DNA from: Polydactylus sextarius
Taxonomy: Eukaryota > Chordata > Actinopteri > Polynemidae
Reading direction: 5' to 3'
Length of the DNA stretch: 64,000 bases
Assembly (NCBI GenBank): GCA_016801845.1
Contig: CM028928.1
Span: 12,428,327 to 12,492,326 of the forward strand
The stretch's first letter is position 1. Every line of letters begins with the position of its first letter. The notes beneath the pieces were generated by a model. The model had not been told where the DNA came from. It did no database searches and saw only the letters and a program-made list of their open reading frames with translations. This document shows positions 52,001-64,000 of this stretch, piece by piece. The position numbers were made by a program, and so were the translations under genes.

Positions 52001-55000
52001 CAGGGTTCTGTGTTAGGACCAATCCTTTTTATCTTGTACATGCTTCCCTTAGGCAGCATCATCATGAAACACAATATAAAATTCCACTGTTATGCGGATG
52101 ATACCCAGCTGTACTTATCTATGAAACCAGATGACACTAACCAGGTCACCAAACTTCAGGATTGTCTTAAAGACATAAAGACCTGGATGACTCAGAAGTT
52201 CTTACTTTTAAACTCAGACAAAACCAAAGTTATCATACTGTTAAAAGGGAGTTTTTCCTCTCCATAGTTGCTAAGCACTTGCTCATTATGGAAATGTTGG
52301 ATTTCCCTATGTAAAGTGCCTTGAGATAAATGTTTCTATGATCTGGTGCTATAAGAAATAAAACTGAATTGAACTGAAAAGTGATCCCACTTGATTTGGT
52401 TTGTATGTTCCACTCATTAGAAGTGGAACATACAAAGTAGAATTCTAGAAAGTAACAAGCTTCTGACAAAACTGTAAAGATGTCAGACTTCTGTGCCATG
52501 TATGGATGCTCTAATATTTTGAATCTATAAAGTACTTCTGAAAAAACCACCAGAAACTGTTAAAGAAGGGGTGAAAATTGAAAATACTATCACTGCGCTT
52601 TTAGTCTCAGTTTTTTCTGATTACAGATTGTTTTTAAGAGGTATTTAAGTTATGGTATCAGGATGTCACATGTTCAAAACCATGGAAGTTCTGATAATAA
52701 TGGTTCAGAATATGCTTCTACATTAATAGAGCAAGTAGGACATTCTAACAATTAAAATTACCCTATCAGATTATGCTTCTACATAGCTGTATCAAAGTCA
52801 TTTTATAAGGTCTCTGAGTGTATGTATATGTTTGGTAGGACAAATCTCTTGGCACGTGCATCTAAGCTGCAAGAATTGACATATTTGTGTTGTGCATATG
52901 CGCACTGGGCCTTGGTAGGATGTCTCGATAGGTAGGAAGGAATGTCAGAACACCAGACCACAAACGTGTCAGATGGGTATTTTGACAGATGGCAGATAGG
53001 AGACTTTCTTCAGTTTCTTTGTTTTATACACTATCTTAGATTTCAACGTGAGCATGCCAGATTTAATCACTTTCTGCAAAACTCCGGGAGTGACCCTAAA
53101 AGTAAGAAAAACACGAGGTGTGTAAGCAAGGGAATATGTTTTCCTCAGGTTACATGTCAAAATCTGAAAACAAAATGCTATTAATGGTTAATTTAATGCC
53201 AAGAAAAACTAAGACACATTGAGACATTGGATCATTGAAGGATTATTATCCTCAGATAATCAGTTAAATAAGGATCACATTACCAAAAATAAAAAATACT
53301 AAGTGGTATGGATGCAAATACTGAATGTATGTGAGTTTGACAGAATAAAAAAGGTACAGTTCAGCCTTTTGTCTGCAATGATTTGCACTTGATATGTAGA
53401 GATGGACAAGCACACTTGTGTTTCTTGCTGGTCTTTCAGTCATTTCTGAAAAGAAAAACCTTGCATCTCACATGTTTCCTGTCAACAGGAATCATATTTC
53501 CCTGTCCCCACAGTGTGTGAAATATCAGTGTCCTTGTGGGAATTATGTTTTCCCCACCATCCTGCTGTCTGAACCATCAGGGGTTTTCACACTACCACAG
53601 GCACAGTTATGCTATCTTAGGCTCCTAAAGAATTAAAAAAAAAAAAAAAAAAAAAAGATCATACTGGATATATACCTTTCTCAACCTAGCCTCAATGTCA
53701 TGAAGTCACACAAACAAAATATTATGTTGTGATTGAGAACATTTGCTTATAACATGATATTCTTATTGCACATAAATTAGCATAAAGTTCCTTATTACCT
53801 TTCATGTTGTAATGTTTGATGCCCAGTATATGATTTACTTAACTTTACTGAACAAAGACAGTGAAGTTATAATTGAGAAAACAAAATAATGAGCTAAAAG
53901 GCACAAAAATGCTCCATAGCACCTCAGCAAAGATGGGTGATTTGTTGGTGAAATTGAGTGATTTTAACAAAAGGATTTAAAATAAAGAGTAATAAAGTAA
54001 GAATGTACAGAAAGGCTTCCTAAATATCCATTTAAAGTTAAAATTAACCTTTTATAAGATCCTTGAACCAAGAAACATGTTAGAGATAAAAATGGTTCAA
54101 TGAAATGATTGAACCAAATACATTTTTGAAAAAAAGCTAAATAAATAAAAATGAATCTGTGTTTGGGAAAGAAGGGCAAGTGACCACCAAGTGCATCTTT
54201 TAAAGAAAATACTTAATCAACAGGCTAATATGGTACAAGACATCTTGGACAGTCAAATCCATTAACATACAGTACATTCTTATAACTGACCATTCATTTT
54301 TATATCCTGCTCTGTAGAATACATAAAATCAGAGGAATAAAAGTGTCTGAATGCTAACCTGATGAACTAGAAAATGCCCCTCTATGTTTATTTCTCAAGG
54401 ATTCACCAATGTTCTAAAAGTAGGATGCTAAAACTTCTCACAACAGATAGGTCTATTTTTTCATTTAATTTAATTAAGTCAGAAGGTCTTACAAGTGTGT
54501 GAAGTGTCATTCTCTGCCCTAACTCCACACCCCACCTTTATCTTCAGGCATTTAATGGTGACTTCCAGCAGATATGAATTCATCTGGCACTTGAAAAACT
54601 GCACCAAAGGAAGAAACACAGACATTTTTATTAGTCTAAATGTCAAAACCCAAGCTCATGCCCTTGCTTTTCATTTCCCTTGAGGTGATCTGATTGTGGT
54701 TCTTATTTTGGACTCCGTTCCATTTGAGACACCAAATGATCCTTTAGAGAGCTGTAAAGAGTTTGTTTAACAAGTCTGGGACAGAAATTCAACTCAAGAC
54801 TTGTAATCAAAGTTATGGATTTTTGTAGTCCACCAACTCACCATTATAGTGCCCTAGTGAGATTTGTCCCTGTAGTCAACACTATGGCGAGAACTCCTAA
54901 CAAATCCAAATAAATCTTCTTATCAGCATCATTGGGTATTTGACTGCACTTTTTATCAAAGCACCCTTGAATTGAAATTGGGAATCCTATTGTTCTCTCT

Positions 55001-57085
55001 TGCATTGGACTGTGGCCTGGCAGCAGTAGTCATGTTGCTCATGCTCATTCTCTATCTGATAGTCACAAAGAAAATGTCTTGTTGTAGTGGCCTAACAGTC
55101 AAGGACTGTAAGGCCAGGTAAGGTAAGGTTGATCAAATGGAAGGTGATTTGGTCTTTGTAACAGTGGTGCCAACAGAATCATTCAGAATCTTTCAGAATC
55201 TGGGGAATTAAAAAAAAAACATTCAATCATTATACAGCCATAAAATCTGAATCAACAGAAGGCGGCAGCAGCCTCCATTTGTACAACACAATGGTCCAAC
55301 TCTTTCTAGTGAGAACTCTTTAGAAATTTCAAACAATCATAAATTTTGTTCCCATGTTGGTCTATATAATTTCACAGATTTACGCTTAAATTACATTTTA
55401 AAAAAATCAACCCAACAAAAAAAAAACTTCAGTACGCTTGCAGACGTGGCAGAAACCCACAGAGGCATGGCACATGAACCAGCAAATGGTGTGGCAAATT
55501 AAATTCTTGTGCAAACAGCACATCAACACATCAACACCCAGGGGCTCACACAAACTATCAGTGTGGGTCATGACTTCAAACAAACACATTTAATCATCTC
55601 ACTCAAAGTTAAAGGAAGATGTGCGATGCACAACCAAACAATGAGGAAGACCTAATTCTTAGACACACAAGCGCACACACGCTGTACGCACGTATCTGCC
55701 GGTGGATTTACATAAAATAAGTAATGTTTCATCAGGATGTATCAATATAAAGTGATCCCTCGCCATATCGTGCTTCACTACTCGTGTTTTTTCATGGCTA
55801 GTATATGTAAATTTAATATAGAGGGAGTCTTCATTACATTGTGGGATTCTGGGGCCTACAGGTTTTTTAATTTTTCTATTATTTTAATTATATTTGCGGT
55901 AAAATTTAATAAGAATTTCTAGCCTAAAAAAATAAATAAAAGCATGGGAAAGGTTTATAAGAGTGTGGGGAGGGTTTATAAAAGCTTAAAAGATGAAATA
56001 AATATATGGTTACTACTTCACAGATTTTCACCTGTTTTCATCAGTGTCAGACTTTGCTTGTTTCAGTCTGTTTAATACCACCTGTTATTATCTACATTGT
56101 CTGAAACAGTTTTCTAATGAACGGGAAATAGTTTAACCTAAGTTTGATGTGAGAGGTGTCAGTTACATATATTAGATATATGGAGTATGATAAGCTACAT
56201 TCAGAGTGAGAGACACTTTACTGTAAGTTGCTGAGCTCTGTGAAGGAAGTTTTACTTTGTGTACTGTAATGGATTAGGCTCCACTTCACCACATGGGCCC
56301 TTTCGACATGTTGTTTACTTTAAGAACACTTCACTTCACTGTTTATTTCTTAACAGAGCTGTGACGGCACATCTGCTCGGTTTCCATCAGTAACTGTAGC
56401 AACCAAGGCTACAGCGCAGGCCCCCCAGAGATAAGAATAGCAGGGTGTCCAGTGGAGGAGGTGATCAGCCTTGATAAACATCCAGTACCGTAAAGTCTCA
56501 TGGTCAGATATGCAACAAGACTTAGGCAAAGACATGCATCAACGTTTAGAATTAGGCATTCAATTGAAACACGTATGACGACAATGTGGTTAGAAGAACA
56601 ACCCTATTTGGTCATACAGAGTCTGTGTCCAGTGAGGATTTTTAGGAAGGGTTTATAAACATCCTGCTGGAGGATGTATATAAATGGGAGGTTTTACACA
56701 AGCATCATGTTTCTTTCATAAATACTTCTGTATAAAAGATATTACTCCTTGTAGGTAATAAAAAGAAAAAAACATAAGCAACATCTCATCAACTTTGCAA
56801 AATTAATTTTGCATCGATTCTGTCTTAGTTTATCAAAATATACATAATCTAGTCCAATATTGATTTATGTCATATACAGTTTTTTTGTTTTGTTTTTGCA
56901 AGTAGTTCTTACATGAAGCTCACTGACTCTAAAAATATCATCATCAATTTCCAAAACTGCTGTGTATAATTTGTGGGCCATAGTAGAATATAAACTCCTC
57001 TTCAGGTCATTTATACGCTCACATTCCTTGAAACAATATGAAGACATGCTCTCTGTGTCATCAATGGTAATTGCCAATCCCGGTG

Positions 57086-57119
<34 letters not shown>

Positions 57120-60100
57120 GCGTTTTCATGACTTCAGGGGACATTTCACTGACTTGCATTCCTTTTCATGGAGACTTTCCTTGAAACCCTAGAGATCTCA
57201 ATTGTTGGTACCACTTGTCTAACCTTTATCAAAACCTGGCCCTAACCTTAACCAAACCTTAAATCATGTCTTCACCTTAATGTTTTGTTTTTTACATTAT
57301 GGGACCTGCTTTTTGTCTCCCTGAGGGAGACAGGTCCCCATAATGTGAGTGTGTAGACAAGTTTAAGTCCACACAATGTAGGAAAACATGTACATACACA
57401 CAAATATAAACACACACACACACACACACAAATACACAACTCAATAAAGGGTTTCTGTCTGACAGTGGGTGCAAAAGGTGTGTAGCCTGAAGTTTTAATG
57501 AAATGTCTCAGCAGAGTGTAACATGACAGTCGTATATAATCCTGTCATTAACACCAGCCTGCAGACACAACCTTGGTGCTGTTCTCCACTCCTGTCACAA
57601 ATTACTATTTTCAGTTTTCTAACTTGAGTCTTTGAAATTGTCCCAACTCCCACCAGAGAGTATCACTGTCATCCTTCTAACCTTTTATGAATGTGGCTTT
57701 TTCAACTTTTTCAACTTCTCACTATAGTTTTATTTCAGAATAAGACTGGAGCTAGCCTGCCTGTCACACCAAGCTCATAGACTGAGCATGGTCTGACAAA
57801 GATCCCATAGACAGGAAGTTCTCAGAGGCAGGATCAAGGGGCGTCTATCAAATGCCTCTGTGTACTACTGGACAGAGCTACAACCAATCAGACCACTGAT
57901 TCCAATGATGTCTGTGTGAAAAAAAACATGACAGAAACATACATGTAGGCTTCAAGAGCAACCCTTTGCTCAATTTTCCAGAAAACTCGCCATTAAGATC
58001 TATTAAAACATCAGCTACAGCTGAATCAAACAATTTTCACTCATCCATGGCCGCCAGGTTGTCTGTAAACATGTGTTTGAGATCGCTTAACTATTTTTCA
58101 ATAGGCAGGTTGGCCAAACTGACTTGAACGCAACAGTCAATGTAGCGTCACAAGCAGTATGGGTGGACCCAGGCTAGACTGGAACCATAACAATAGATGA
58201 ATGATTTGTAATAATATATAAGCAAAATGTTTCAGTTTGAGACACACTAAGGAAGTCATCATAAAGCAATCTTTTGAGAAGAGAGGCCTAATACAAATAG
58301 GCCTGTTATAAAGTGGCCAGAACCACCACAACCCTAACACAGTGAAAATGCAAAGATAAAAAGAGCAGAGAAATAGTATTAATTTCCTAAAAGCAAATGA
58401 AAATAGCTACATTTATGCCTCAATTTTCTACAAGTCTTGTGATCAGTATTACCATCTGTGAATAAAATGTCAGTTTTTGCATAGCATCATTTTTAATATA
58501 CGCTATTGATCTCTGATAATTCCCACCGTAATTCTGATTGATCAGAGCTGATGCTGAGAACACTCGGACTGCTGCAGATTCACTCGGCTCAACCGATTAA
58601 AGTGCATATAATCTGCATCTAGTGTGTCCTTTAAAAACAACTGGAGACTCATCCTCAGCACGCAAAGGGGGAATTTTTGGTGATGGAGCAGCAAATAATG
58701 CTGGTGTGAGTGTATAAACTAGAATACTAGAAAGCTGGAAGGGAAAATAGCTGCTGCATGAGTAAGTGATGGAGAGGAATGAGTGAAGCTAATTAGTGTG
58801 ATCTCAGTGATATACCTGCACTTACAGTTTGCCCCAATGAGATTATCATCATGAGACTATGATCAGACATAAGAAATAAGATAACATTTCAAAGCAGCTG
58901 TCATCCTTACAGCAGCTTATTTCTCACTGCAGAAGGCATAGCTCAGCCATATGCATTTTACCCATCTGTTGTGAGTTCATCTGCTGAAACAGATCTAAAG
59001 ATAATAATGTAGGTGTGCAATCAGTTTATTCACAGATTGATAGTTGATAGACTTTATATCAGGCTGCATTTTAATCTAAATACAGACCAATTGAATCAAT
59101 CTGAATAAATGATCAAGTTATTGTGATTTGGTCTGTGAAAGTCCTTGTTTCAGTTTCTGTTTAGTTCAGTTTTCCTTGCACCTTCTCTTTAAGTCTCTCA
59201 ATTAATTTATTAGTCAGGTGAGGGGAAAAGTGAACAGAGCACACCTAACCCAGGTGCACTTGCAAACACACTGCACTCTGACATATGATTGGCATCTTGA
59301 AATTTAGCCCCAGATGTTCACCCTTCATTCACTACATTTGCATCATGCAAATGTAGAGAAAAGCTCAAGTTTCAGTTGTTAAAGTTGTGTTCAAACAGGC
59401 CAAAAATTTTGAGAAACTTTGGTCTCTCAAAATTTAACTTATAGGAAAACATGGCAGCAGTACAGACCAGAAGCAACCATCTGGAACTCAGCTTGCATCT
59501 AAGCCTCTCTTACACCTCGTCTAAATTATAACCCAGCACACAGGAGATGGCTTGAGACACTTTTGAAAAATCCCACCGTCATTGCCTGGCCTCAGTAGGT
59601 GGCGACAGAATAAAGCAGAAGAGGAGTGAATAAACTGAGGATGGCAGCTTTAATAGACTACTCTGTTGTCAAACCTAATGTAAACCTAATTGGAGACTGC
59701 TGAGATCAACTGACACGTGACTTCACTTCTCAACTTTCAAACTCTTGGTTTGGTTGTCCAAAGTCTTTGAAAGGTATGAACTCATAGTCTTTCCTCTCTC
59801 TGCAGACACAGATTGAAAAATCATGCATCTGCATGGAGGTGTCTGATGCAATGGTGGAACAGCAAAGGGGGAGCAAGTTTCAAATGGTATTCTATTGTTA
59901 GAGGTCTTTGAGTAATGTAAAAAGTAAAGTAAAGTTACCAAAAAATGAAACTAATCAGTGCTACGTTAACAGAGATGTTGCAGCAACATAGCACCGATTT
60001 TATTCATAATATCACTTAAAATTTGCCAGAGTTCTCCTTTAAGGTCAGAGATTAGGACATACACTGCTGGTTTACATTTGCATCACTTGTAAATACATCT

Positions 60101-60533
60101 TTCTGGTGTCTTATCTCAAAGCTACCGTGAAGTGCTGTTACTGGCTCATATCCTAACAATGGGAAGTTATAAAAAGTTACATAATAAAAAAACTACATTT
60201 GCACCTGTCTGATGGCGTGCAGCAGCCTGCCATAGGAGTAGAGGATGATGCTGAATGGCAGGACCAGGCAGAAAGTGAACAGGCAGACAATGTAGGAGAT
60301 ATTATTTGGCGTCTGGGCCCTCCAGTCGACCGAGCAGGTGGTGCCGGGGCCCTCGGGTCCATATTTGCTCCAGCCTAGCAATGGGGGAACAGTCCAGAAC
60401 ACAGAGTAGAGCCACGAGAAGCAGATCCCTATGAACGCGGGACGGTAGTCTCTGCCGTTGGCCATCGTGGGCGCCATCATGGTGCAGTAACGCTCATAGG
60501 ACAGAACGGCCAGGGATATCAGGGAGACGATGC
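41567..60533 (-). CDS. tmtops: Teleost multiple tissue (TMT) opsin, 5' part outside the window
   Basis: Three coding exons are visible on the minus strand: 60533-60205 (enters at phase 1), 46884-46651 (78 codons) and 41869-41567 (100 codons plus stop). All junctions are GT-AG and keep frame. The first exon encodes ERY at the end of TM3, the TM4 region, YGPEGPGTTCSVDW (the likely counterion glutamate and the disulfide cysteine of loop 2), and TM5. The second carries TM6 with CWLPYG and TM7 with SLLAKFSTVVNPFIYIF, where the lysine in LLAK is the retinal-binding residue ahead of NPxxY. The last exon starts FYRCFRTFF and ends KPKLTLVAHYKE. Loop 2 and the tail fit TMT opsins rather than encephalopsin (OPN3). 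TMT opsins are light-sensing G-protein receptors in brain and other non-visual tissues. TM1 to most of TM3 lie beyond 64000; no such exon was found between 60534 and 64000. The paralog number is unresolved. Confidence 0.93.
41870..46650 (-). other. tmtops: Opsin intron between the last two coding exons
   Basis: A 4.8-kb intron. It holds a (CA)n array at 44682-44709 and a long (AT)n array at 45965-46025. Overlapping minus frames near 42137-42536 show no known domain. The non-repetitive block near 43190-43330 could be a conserved element, but I have no comparison. Confidence 0.8.
47880..48480 (+). repeat. Decayed interspersed DNA repeat of about 600 bp
   Basis: Phrases in order recall a widespread teleost repeat: AAGTATGTGAGCCCTTTGG, GTTGAACTTCCTTCAGCAG with ATGTAACCTTC, CTTCATTTCAGCTATAGTTTG, TTAACAGCTCTTCTGGGATT, GCTTCATGCAAATCAACAGC and GTGAGGCACGGTTCACATCA. 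It carries no intact frame. I think it derives from a DNA transposon, but the family is not certain. Confidence 0.55.
49840..50165 (+). repeat. Short interspersed repeat with GCTAGCTGTTTCCCCCTGTTT phrase
   Basis: The sequence runs through AAAATTCGCTTATTCC, GGGCTAGCTGTTTCCCCCTG, TTATTCTAAGCTAGGCTAAC and GAGAGTGGTATCAATCTCC. The same ordered phrases occur in a repeat common in percomorph genomes. Class is unresolved. Confidence 0.55.
51280..51720. repeat. Possible short mobile element with GCCATCTTGGAAC phrase
   Basis: Phrases such as CCATTATAGTCAATGG, GGATGGAGGCAGACC, ATAGACGTTTATAAATAGAT and GGGCAGCCATCTTGGAAC recall a non-autonomous DNA element seen in teleosts. The match is partial and boundaries are rough. 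Confidence 0.35.
51875..52380 (+). mobile_element. L2-like LINE 3' end with internal deletion
   Basis: The remnant of the RT reads GTAFSWFKSYLSDRFQFVHV, then after a 1-nt deletion GPILFILYMLPLGSI, and the catalytic YADD in FHCYADDTQLYLS, ending FLLLNSDKTKVIIL. It then jumps directly to AAAGGGAGTTTTTCCTCTCC, a phrase typical of the far 3' UTR of L2-type fish LINEs, and ends with AATAAAACTGAATTGAACTG. The missing RT C-terminus shows an internal deletion. It is dead. Confidence 0.8.
52400..52436. repeat. Perfect 15-bp inverted repeat with 7-nt loop
   Basis: TTTGTATGTTCCACT (52400-52414), the loop CATTAGA, and the exact reverse complement AGTGGAACATACAAA (52422-52436), 20 bp after the LINE tail. 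Confidence 0.95.
57089..57430. mobile_element. CA-flanked short mobile element (copy 2)
   Basis: (CA)n arrays at 57089-57116 and 57411-57430 enclose a core that opens with TTTTCATGACTTCAGGGGACA. It then runs through CCTAACCTTAACC and includes ACAGGTCCCCATAATG. The opening matches copy 1 at 24263, including the following TT-CTGACTTGCATTC block. The exact palindrome GTCTCCCTGAGGGAGAC (57315-57331) lies inside a longer inverted pair of CATTATGGG and CCCCATAATG. Confidence 0.6.
59332..59356. promoter_or_regulatory. Palindrome with two octamer (POU) motifs
   Basis: CTACATTTGCAT and its exact reverse complement ATGCAAATGTAG are separated by one C. Each arm holds an octamer-type ATTTGCAT/ATGCAAAT site. 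It lies in the long opsin intron, 850 bp from the TM4-5 exon. Binding is inferred from the motif. Confidence 0.4.
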
Positions 60534-63500
60534 CTGAGGAGGCAAGCGCACAGAACAAGTGGTCAGTGGGTGTGTGACAAAATATTGTGATATTCATGTG
60601 AGCTGAAAAATGAGACGACTTCTGAATTGATAGTTAAGGGGAAAATTGAGGGAAAAAATAATGAACAGCTGCATTTGAAGTAAATGTTCTGCTTGTTTTG
60701 ATCATCAGATCAGTGGTTTTTCAGTTTTCATCTTTTGGGCACAAACAGTCGATACATAACAGAGGAGTTCGCTGGCTGACGCATGCTATGCGAAAGCCCG
60801 CAGCTCTGTGTGATGGGTCAACAGAATCATTTCCAAACTCAAAAGAAGCGCATATCATTTCCTGTAGGTCTTTTTCTTTCTGCTCCTACCTATGTAAGAC
60901 ACAATTTGCATAATTTTCAATCAGGTTTCAACATTTTCAATTTGAAACATTATTTGAGGAATGTTTATATGGAAATTTTCCTCTTTTGGCAGGTTTAACT
61001 TTTCATTTCTCGTTCTCTCCATGTTAGCAGATGGCAGAAACTCTCATTTGCATTTAAGCAGAAACAGACAGCAGCACAGCCATGAGCAATCTACTACAGT
61101 GCTTTAATTGCTAATTGATGTACATTGTTGGTGAAGTTTTAAATCAACCCTAATCAGCACATAGAGTTAAAGTGCTGGTCCAGAGGTACTTTACCTCCTT
61201 TACATTGAGTCTATCAGGGACAGGGACTTTGATTACAGATGACAAGTGTGCTTTGATGCATAATGAAGGTAATTGTGGCTCATTCACGTTTGGACAACAC
61301 GTTGGAGGTGAGGGCACACAGTGTGTTGAGAGCATCAGTAAAGAGTGAGTTTTGAGGATAATGGAAATGATTTTGTGTTTGTGTTTGTGTTTGTACAGGC
61401 TGGATTACAGTGTTTATCTGTAAAAGACAACGACACATGATGATGTGATGTTTTGCTGACAATATCCACACAAGTGATATTTGAAAACATCAAAACACAG
61501 GTCAGTCAATGCCTATGTTAAGAGAATATTCAATATAATTTCAGTGTCTTGAATAATTTCAGTTTAAAAAATTGCAGTTGACCGCCATCAGACATATTTC
61601 TAATTTACTGTATCATGTCATATCATTTTACTTAACTGTAGTGAAATTGTTCAATTTAAGAAGCTCATGTGTAACCTGTTAGTGGAGATTGCTTGAGAAA
61701 AAAAAAGTGCCATACAGATAATCATATAGGGCAGTAAATGTAGTACTAATGATGAATGTAATGTGTGGTACGTGCAATTATTTTTTCCCATTGCTTCATA
61801 GAAAACATTAGCATTTTCAAATTCAGCGTTTAGAAATGTAAGGATGAAGAAGTAGTGCTGCCCAGATGATGTATACTAACCTTGTCTTGTAACAATGGTC
61901 GAGGCTCTCTCTTGCTAAGTGAAGCTGTGAAATGAGTCCAGTATTTGATATATGAAAACCCTATAATGTTGGTGTGGTTAGCAAACAGTTGCCTAATTAT
62001 ACATCTGGCAAAAAGTTTTTTTATTTTATTTTTAATGAACTGTTGAAGACCAAAGGCACATGACTAATGATTATTATAAAGGCAATACATAAACAAGAGA
62101 ACACATTTTGGGTTGAGGTTATGCAACAAATATGTGACTTGTGATTAAACAAATTTAAAAAATGATGATCATTGGCTTTTTTGCCAACTGCACTGGATCA
62201 CAAACATGATTTGCCATCTCAGCAACTAGGCGACATCTCCAAACAGCGACCATCTTTCTATTCATTACCCGTAATGATTGCACACTCTGCTCTGAGTCTG
62301 AGAGGAGGTGGAGGTGGCGTTTGGAAGGTTCAGGGAGAAAATCAGTCACACAATGTTGGCTCTGATTCAAAATGGCCCACTTTGACTTCTCCAGCATGCA
62401 TTTAAATGGGATTTTCACCTGAAGCCAAAACTCCTTTTCACCTAACTCCAGAGGAAAATAGATTTAAATGTAAAATGACCTAACTTCCAGGGCTGACTCA
62501 GCACAGGAGCTAAATGTGTTTCCATGTGTCCCTGCATTTTTGTCCTTCCGCTCCCTCAATCCTCATTTCATCTCAGTCATTTTTTGTTGCCTCCTTCCAT
62601 CTGTTTGTCTCTTTCTCTGCTACTGCCACTCTGCTAAATCAGACCGTTTCTTTATTCCTGACCTCTTGGCACTACCTCACACACACTATCAGGTACATTT
62701 ACTTTAAGTAATCCAGTTACTGAATTTGGCGGAATTCAGAATTTGATTTCTTTCAAAGTCCCATAAAGTTTTTGTCTGTAATCAGGTTTAAAAGTGAGTG
62801 AAATGTGATTTCTGCACAGATTTTTTTAGATATATTTTTTTTTATTTCTTGACAATGTGGAAGTATCACCAGGTTTATAACTTTAAGGAATTACTTTTTA
62901 ATATATTTATCTTCTCTTAAGTGGTTGGGTAACTATTGTTTTTAGGGTTAATTGCTTAATTGTTGGTCCTTTGGCAATAGTTTCCCCAAATGCTACACCT
63001 GTTGCCCTCTACAGTGTTATGCAGGTTGCATCAGAGATATGATAGCAGAGAGAAAGAGAGAAAGAACAATGTGCTGTTACTTGACCCGATGAAGCTTGAT
63101 TACAAGTTTATTAGAATCCCCGAGTGCATGCTGCAGTAGCTCTGATGTAGTCTGGGTAACTGCAGTGAGGCAGACAACGTCTCATTAGTGAATTAACAAA
63201 TAAAGCAAATTCTACCTGAGTTCTTAGAGGCAGAGGGTGAAACAAGAGGTGTCTGCCCTATTACCTTATTACGTATTTATAATCATTTGAAAGTGATCAA
63301 GTAACCATTAATTAGCAACAAGTCATAGTTGTGAAGTAGTGGACACTTGATCCAAATGTCTTGCGGGCTTTGTGAAGATGTCATAATTTGAACAAATGGC
63401 CAGTCACTGAACTAGAGGAACCTGATTTCGCCTCATATCAACTGAGAGAAACATTGAGAATCCATTTGCATGCAAAAAAAAAGGTCTGAATTACCCAGCT

Positions 63501-64000
63501 GTTGCACAAAAGAGTGCTTTCTAAATTGGATTCTAAAGAGGCGATGAAATTCAAACTCAATCTCCTTCTCGGCCTGTAATTTTTCTACTTAAAGGACTGT
63601 GTGGCTCTGACCCTGCAGAGTTCAAACTCACTTTTGTATGAATCTAATGCAACAATGTCCGTGTCATATCTACACCTCCCTCACACTACAGATGGTCATT
63701 ATTCACCATTCACTCAGGTAGGTTTGCCATCAGCCACAACACAATGTGAATGAACATGACCCTAAAATGTTATTTTTGTCCATTTTTCAAAACTGGGCTT
63801 CACTTCCTTTTGTGTTTTCGCACAAGCTGATTGAGCTTCAGGCCAGTCTATACAGAAGGAACAAAAGGTGACATAGTGCTTAAATGAACGACAGAATAAT
63901 CACTTTCAACTGCTCAATCTCTCACATGTGAAAAGAAAAACCTGTTTCAAAAATAGTGTCAAATCCACAAAAATGCCAACAAGCACAGCAAGATTACTCC
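60534..64000. other. tmtops: Opsin intron at the right edge
   Basis: About 3.5 kb upstream of the first visible opsin exon. I looked for a minus-strand exon with TM1-TM3 opsin features and found none, so the intron continues past the window. There are no recognised mobile elements; the interval is AT-rich, with an octamer-type ATTTGCAT near 61046-61053. Confidence 0.65.

Larger units (their letters stand above)
46885..60204 (-). other. tmtops: Long opsin intron (13.3 kb) between TM5 and TM6 exons
   Basis: This intron separates the exon ending in LLHAIRQ from the exon starting VRRVSSVV. It contains the repeats listed separately below and no other exon that I could support. The remaining sequence is AT-rich and anonymous. 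Confidence 0.8.

Noticed and set aside
57230..57260. CCTAACCTTAACC resembling interstitial telomere repeats
   Set aside because: The phrase is part of the CA-flanked mobile element and is not a run of exact telomere units.

Overview
This window is nuclear DNA from a ray-finned fish, very probably a percomorph teleost. It has small GT-AG exons in AT-rich sequence, dense (CA)n, (CT)n and (AT)n microsatellites, and interspersed repeats of types I know from teleost genomes. It also carries an actinodin gene, a family known from fishes and absent from tetrapods. No prokaryotic or plasmid features were seen.

Five protein-coding genes can be read. Four lie head-to-tail on the + strand in the first 20 kb: an apolipoprotein D-type lipocalin (coding 2426-4731), otospiralin (5888-7891), COP9 signalosome subunit 9 (8783-11263) and an actinodin (14092-19407). 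The fifth is a teleost multiple tissue (TMT) opsin on the minus strand. Its three downstream coding exons lie at 60533-60205, 46884-46651 and 41869-41567, and its first coding exon(s) lie beyond the right edge. For all five genes the exon joints I give keep frame exactly. The lengths are 183 aa (ApoD), 89 aa (otospiralin), 57 aa (COPS9), 639 aa (actinodin) and 288 complete codons plus a split one for the visible part of the opsin.

Actinodin and the opsin converge on a gene-free interval of about 21.7 kb (19.9-41.5 kb). It holds microsatellites, a probable solo LTR, decayed LINE pieces, a LINE split by an insertion with an 8-bp target duplication, and several anonymous repeats. The two opsin introns (4.8 and 13.3 kb) contain similar debris, including an L2-like LINE tail and a CA-flanked mobile element. 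The first 1.5 kb may contain the 3' end of another gene to the left.

The genes are not an operon and do not share a pathway. The interest is in the neighbourhood: OTOS and COPS9 are neighbours in human (2q37.3), whereas actinodin and TMT opsin are absent from human. The window therefore suggests where actinodin stood before tetrapods lost it. Calls rest on reading the sequence and on remembered family features. No database search was run, and repeat classes and paralog numbers are tentative.
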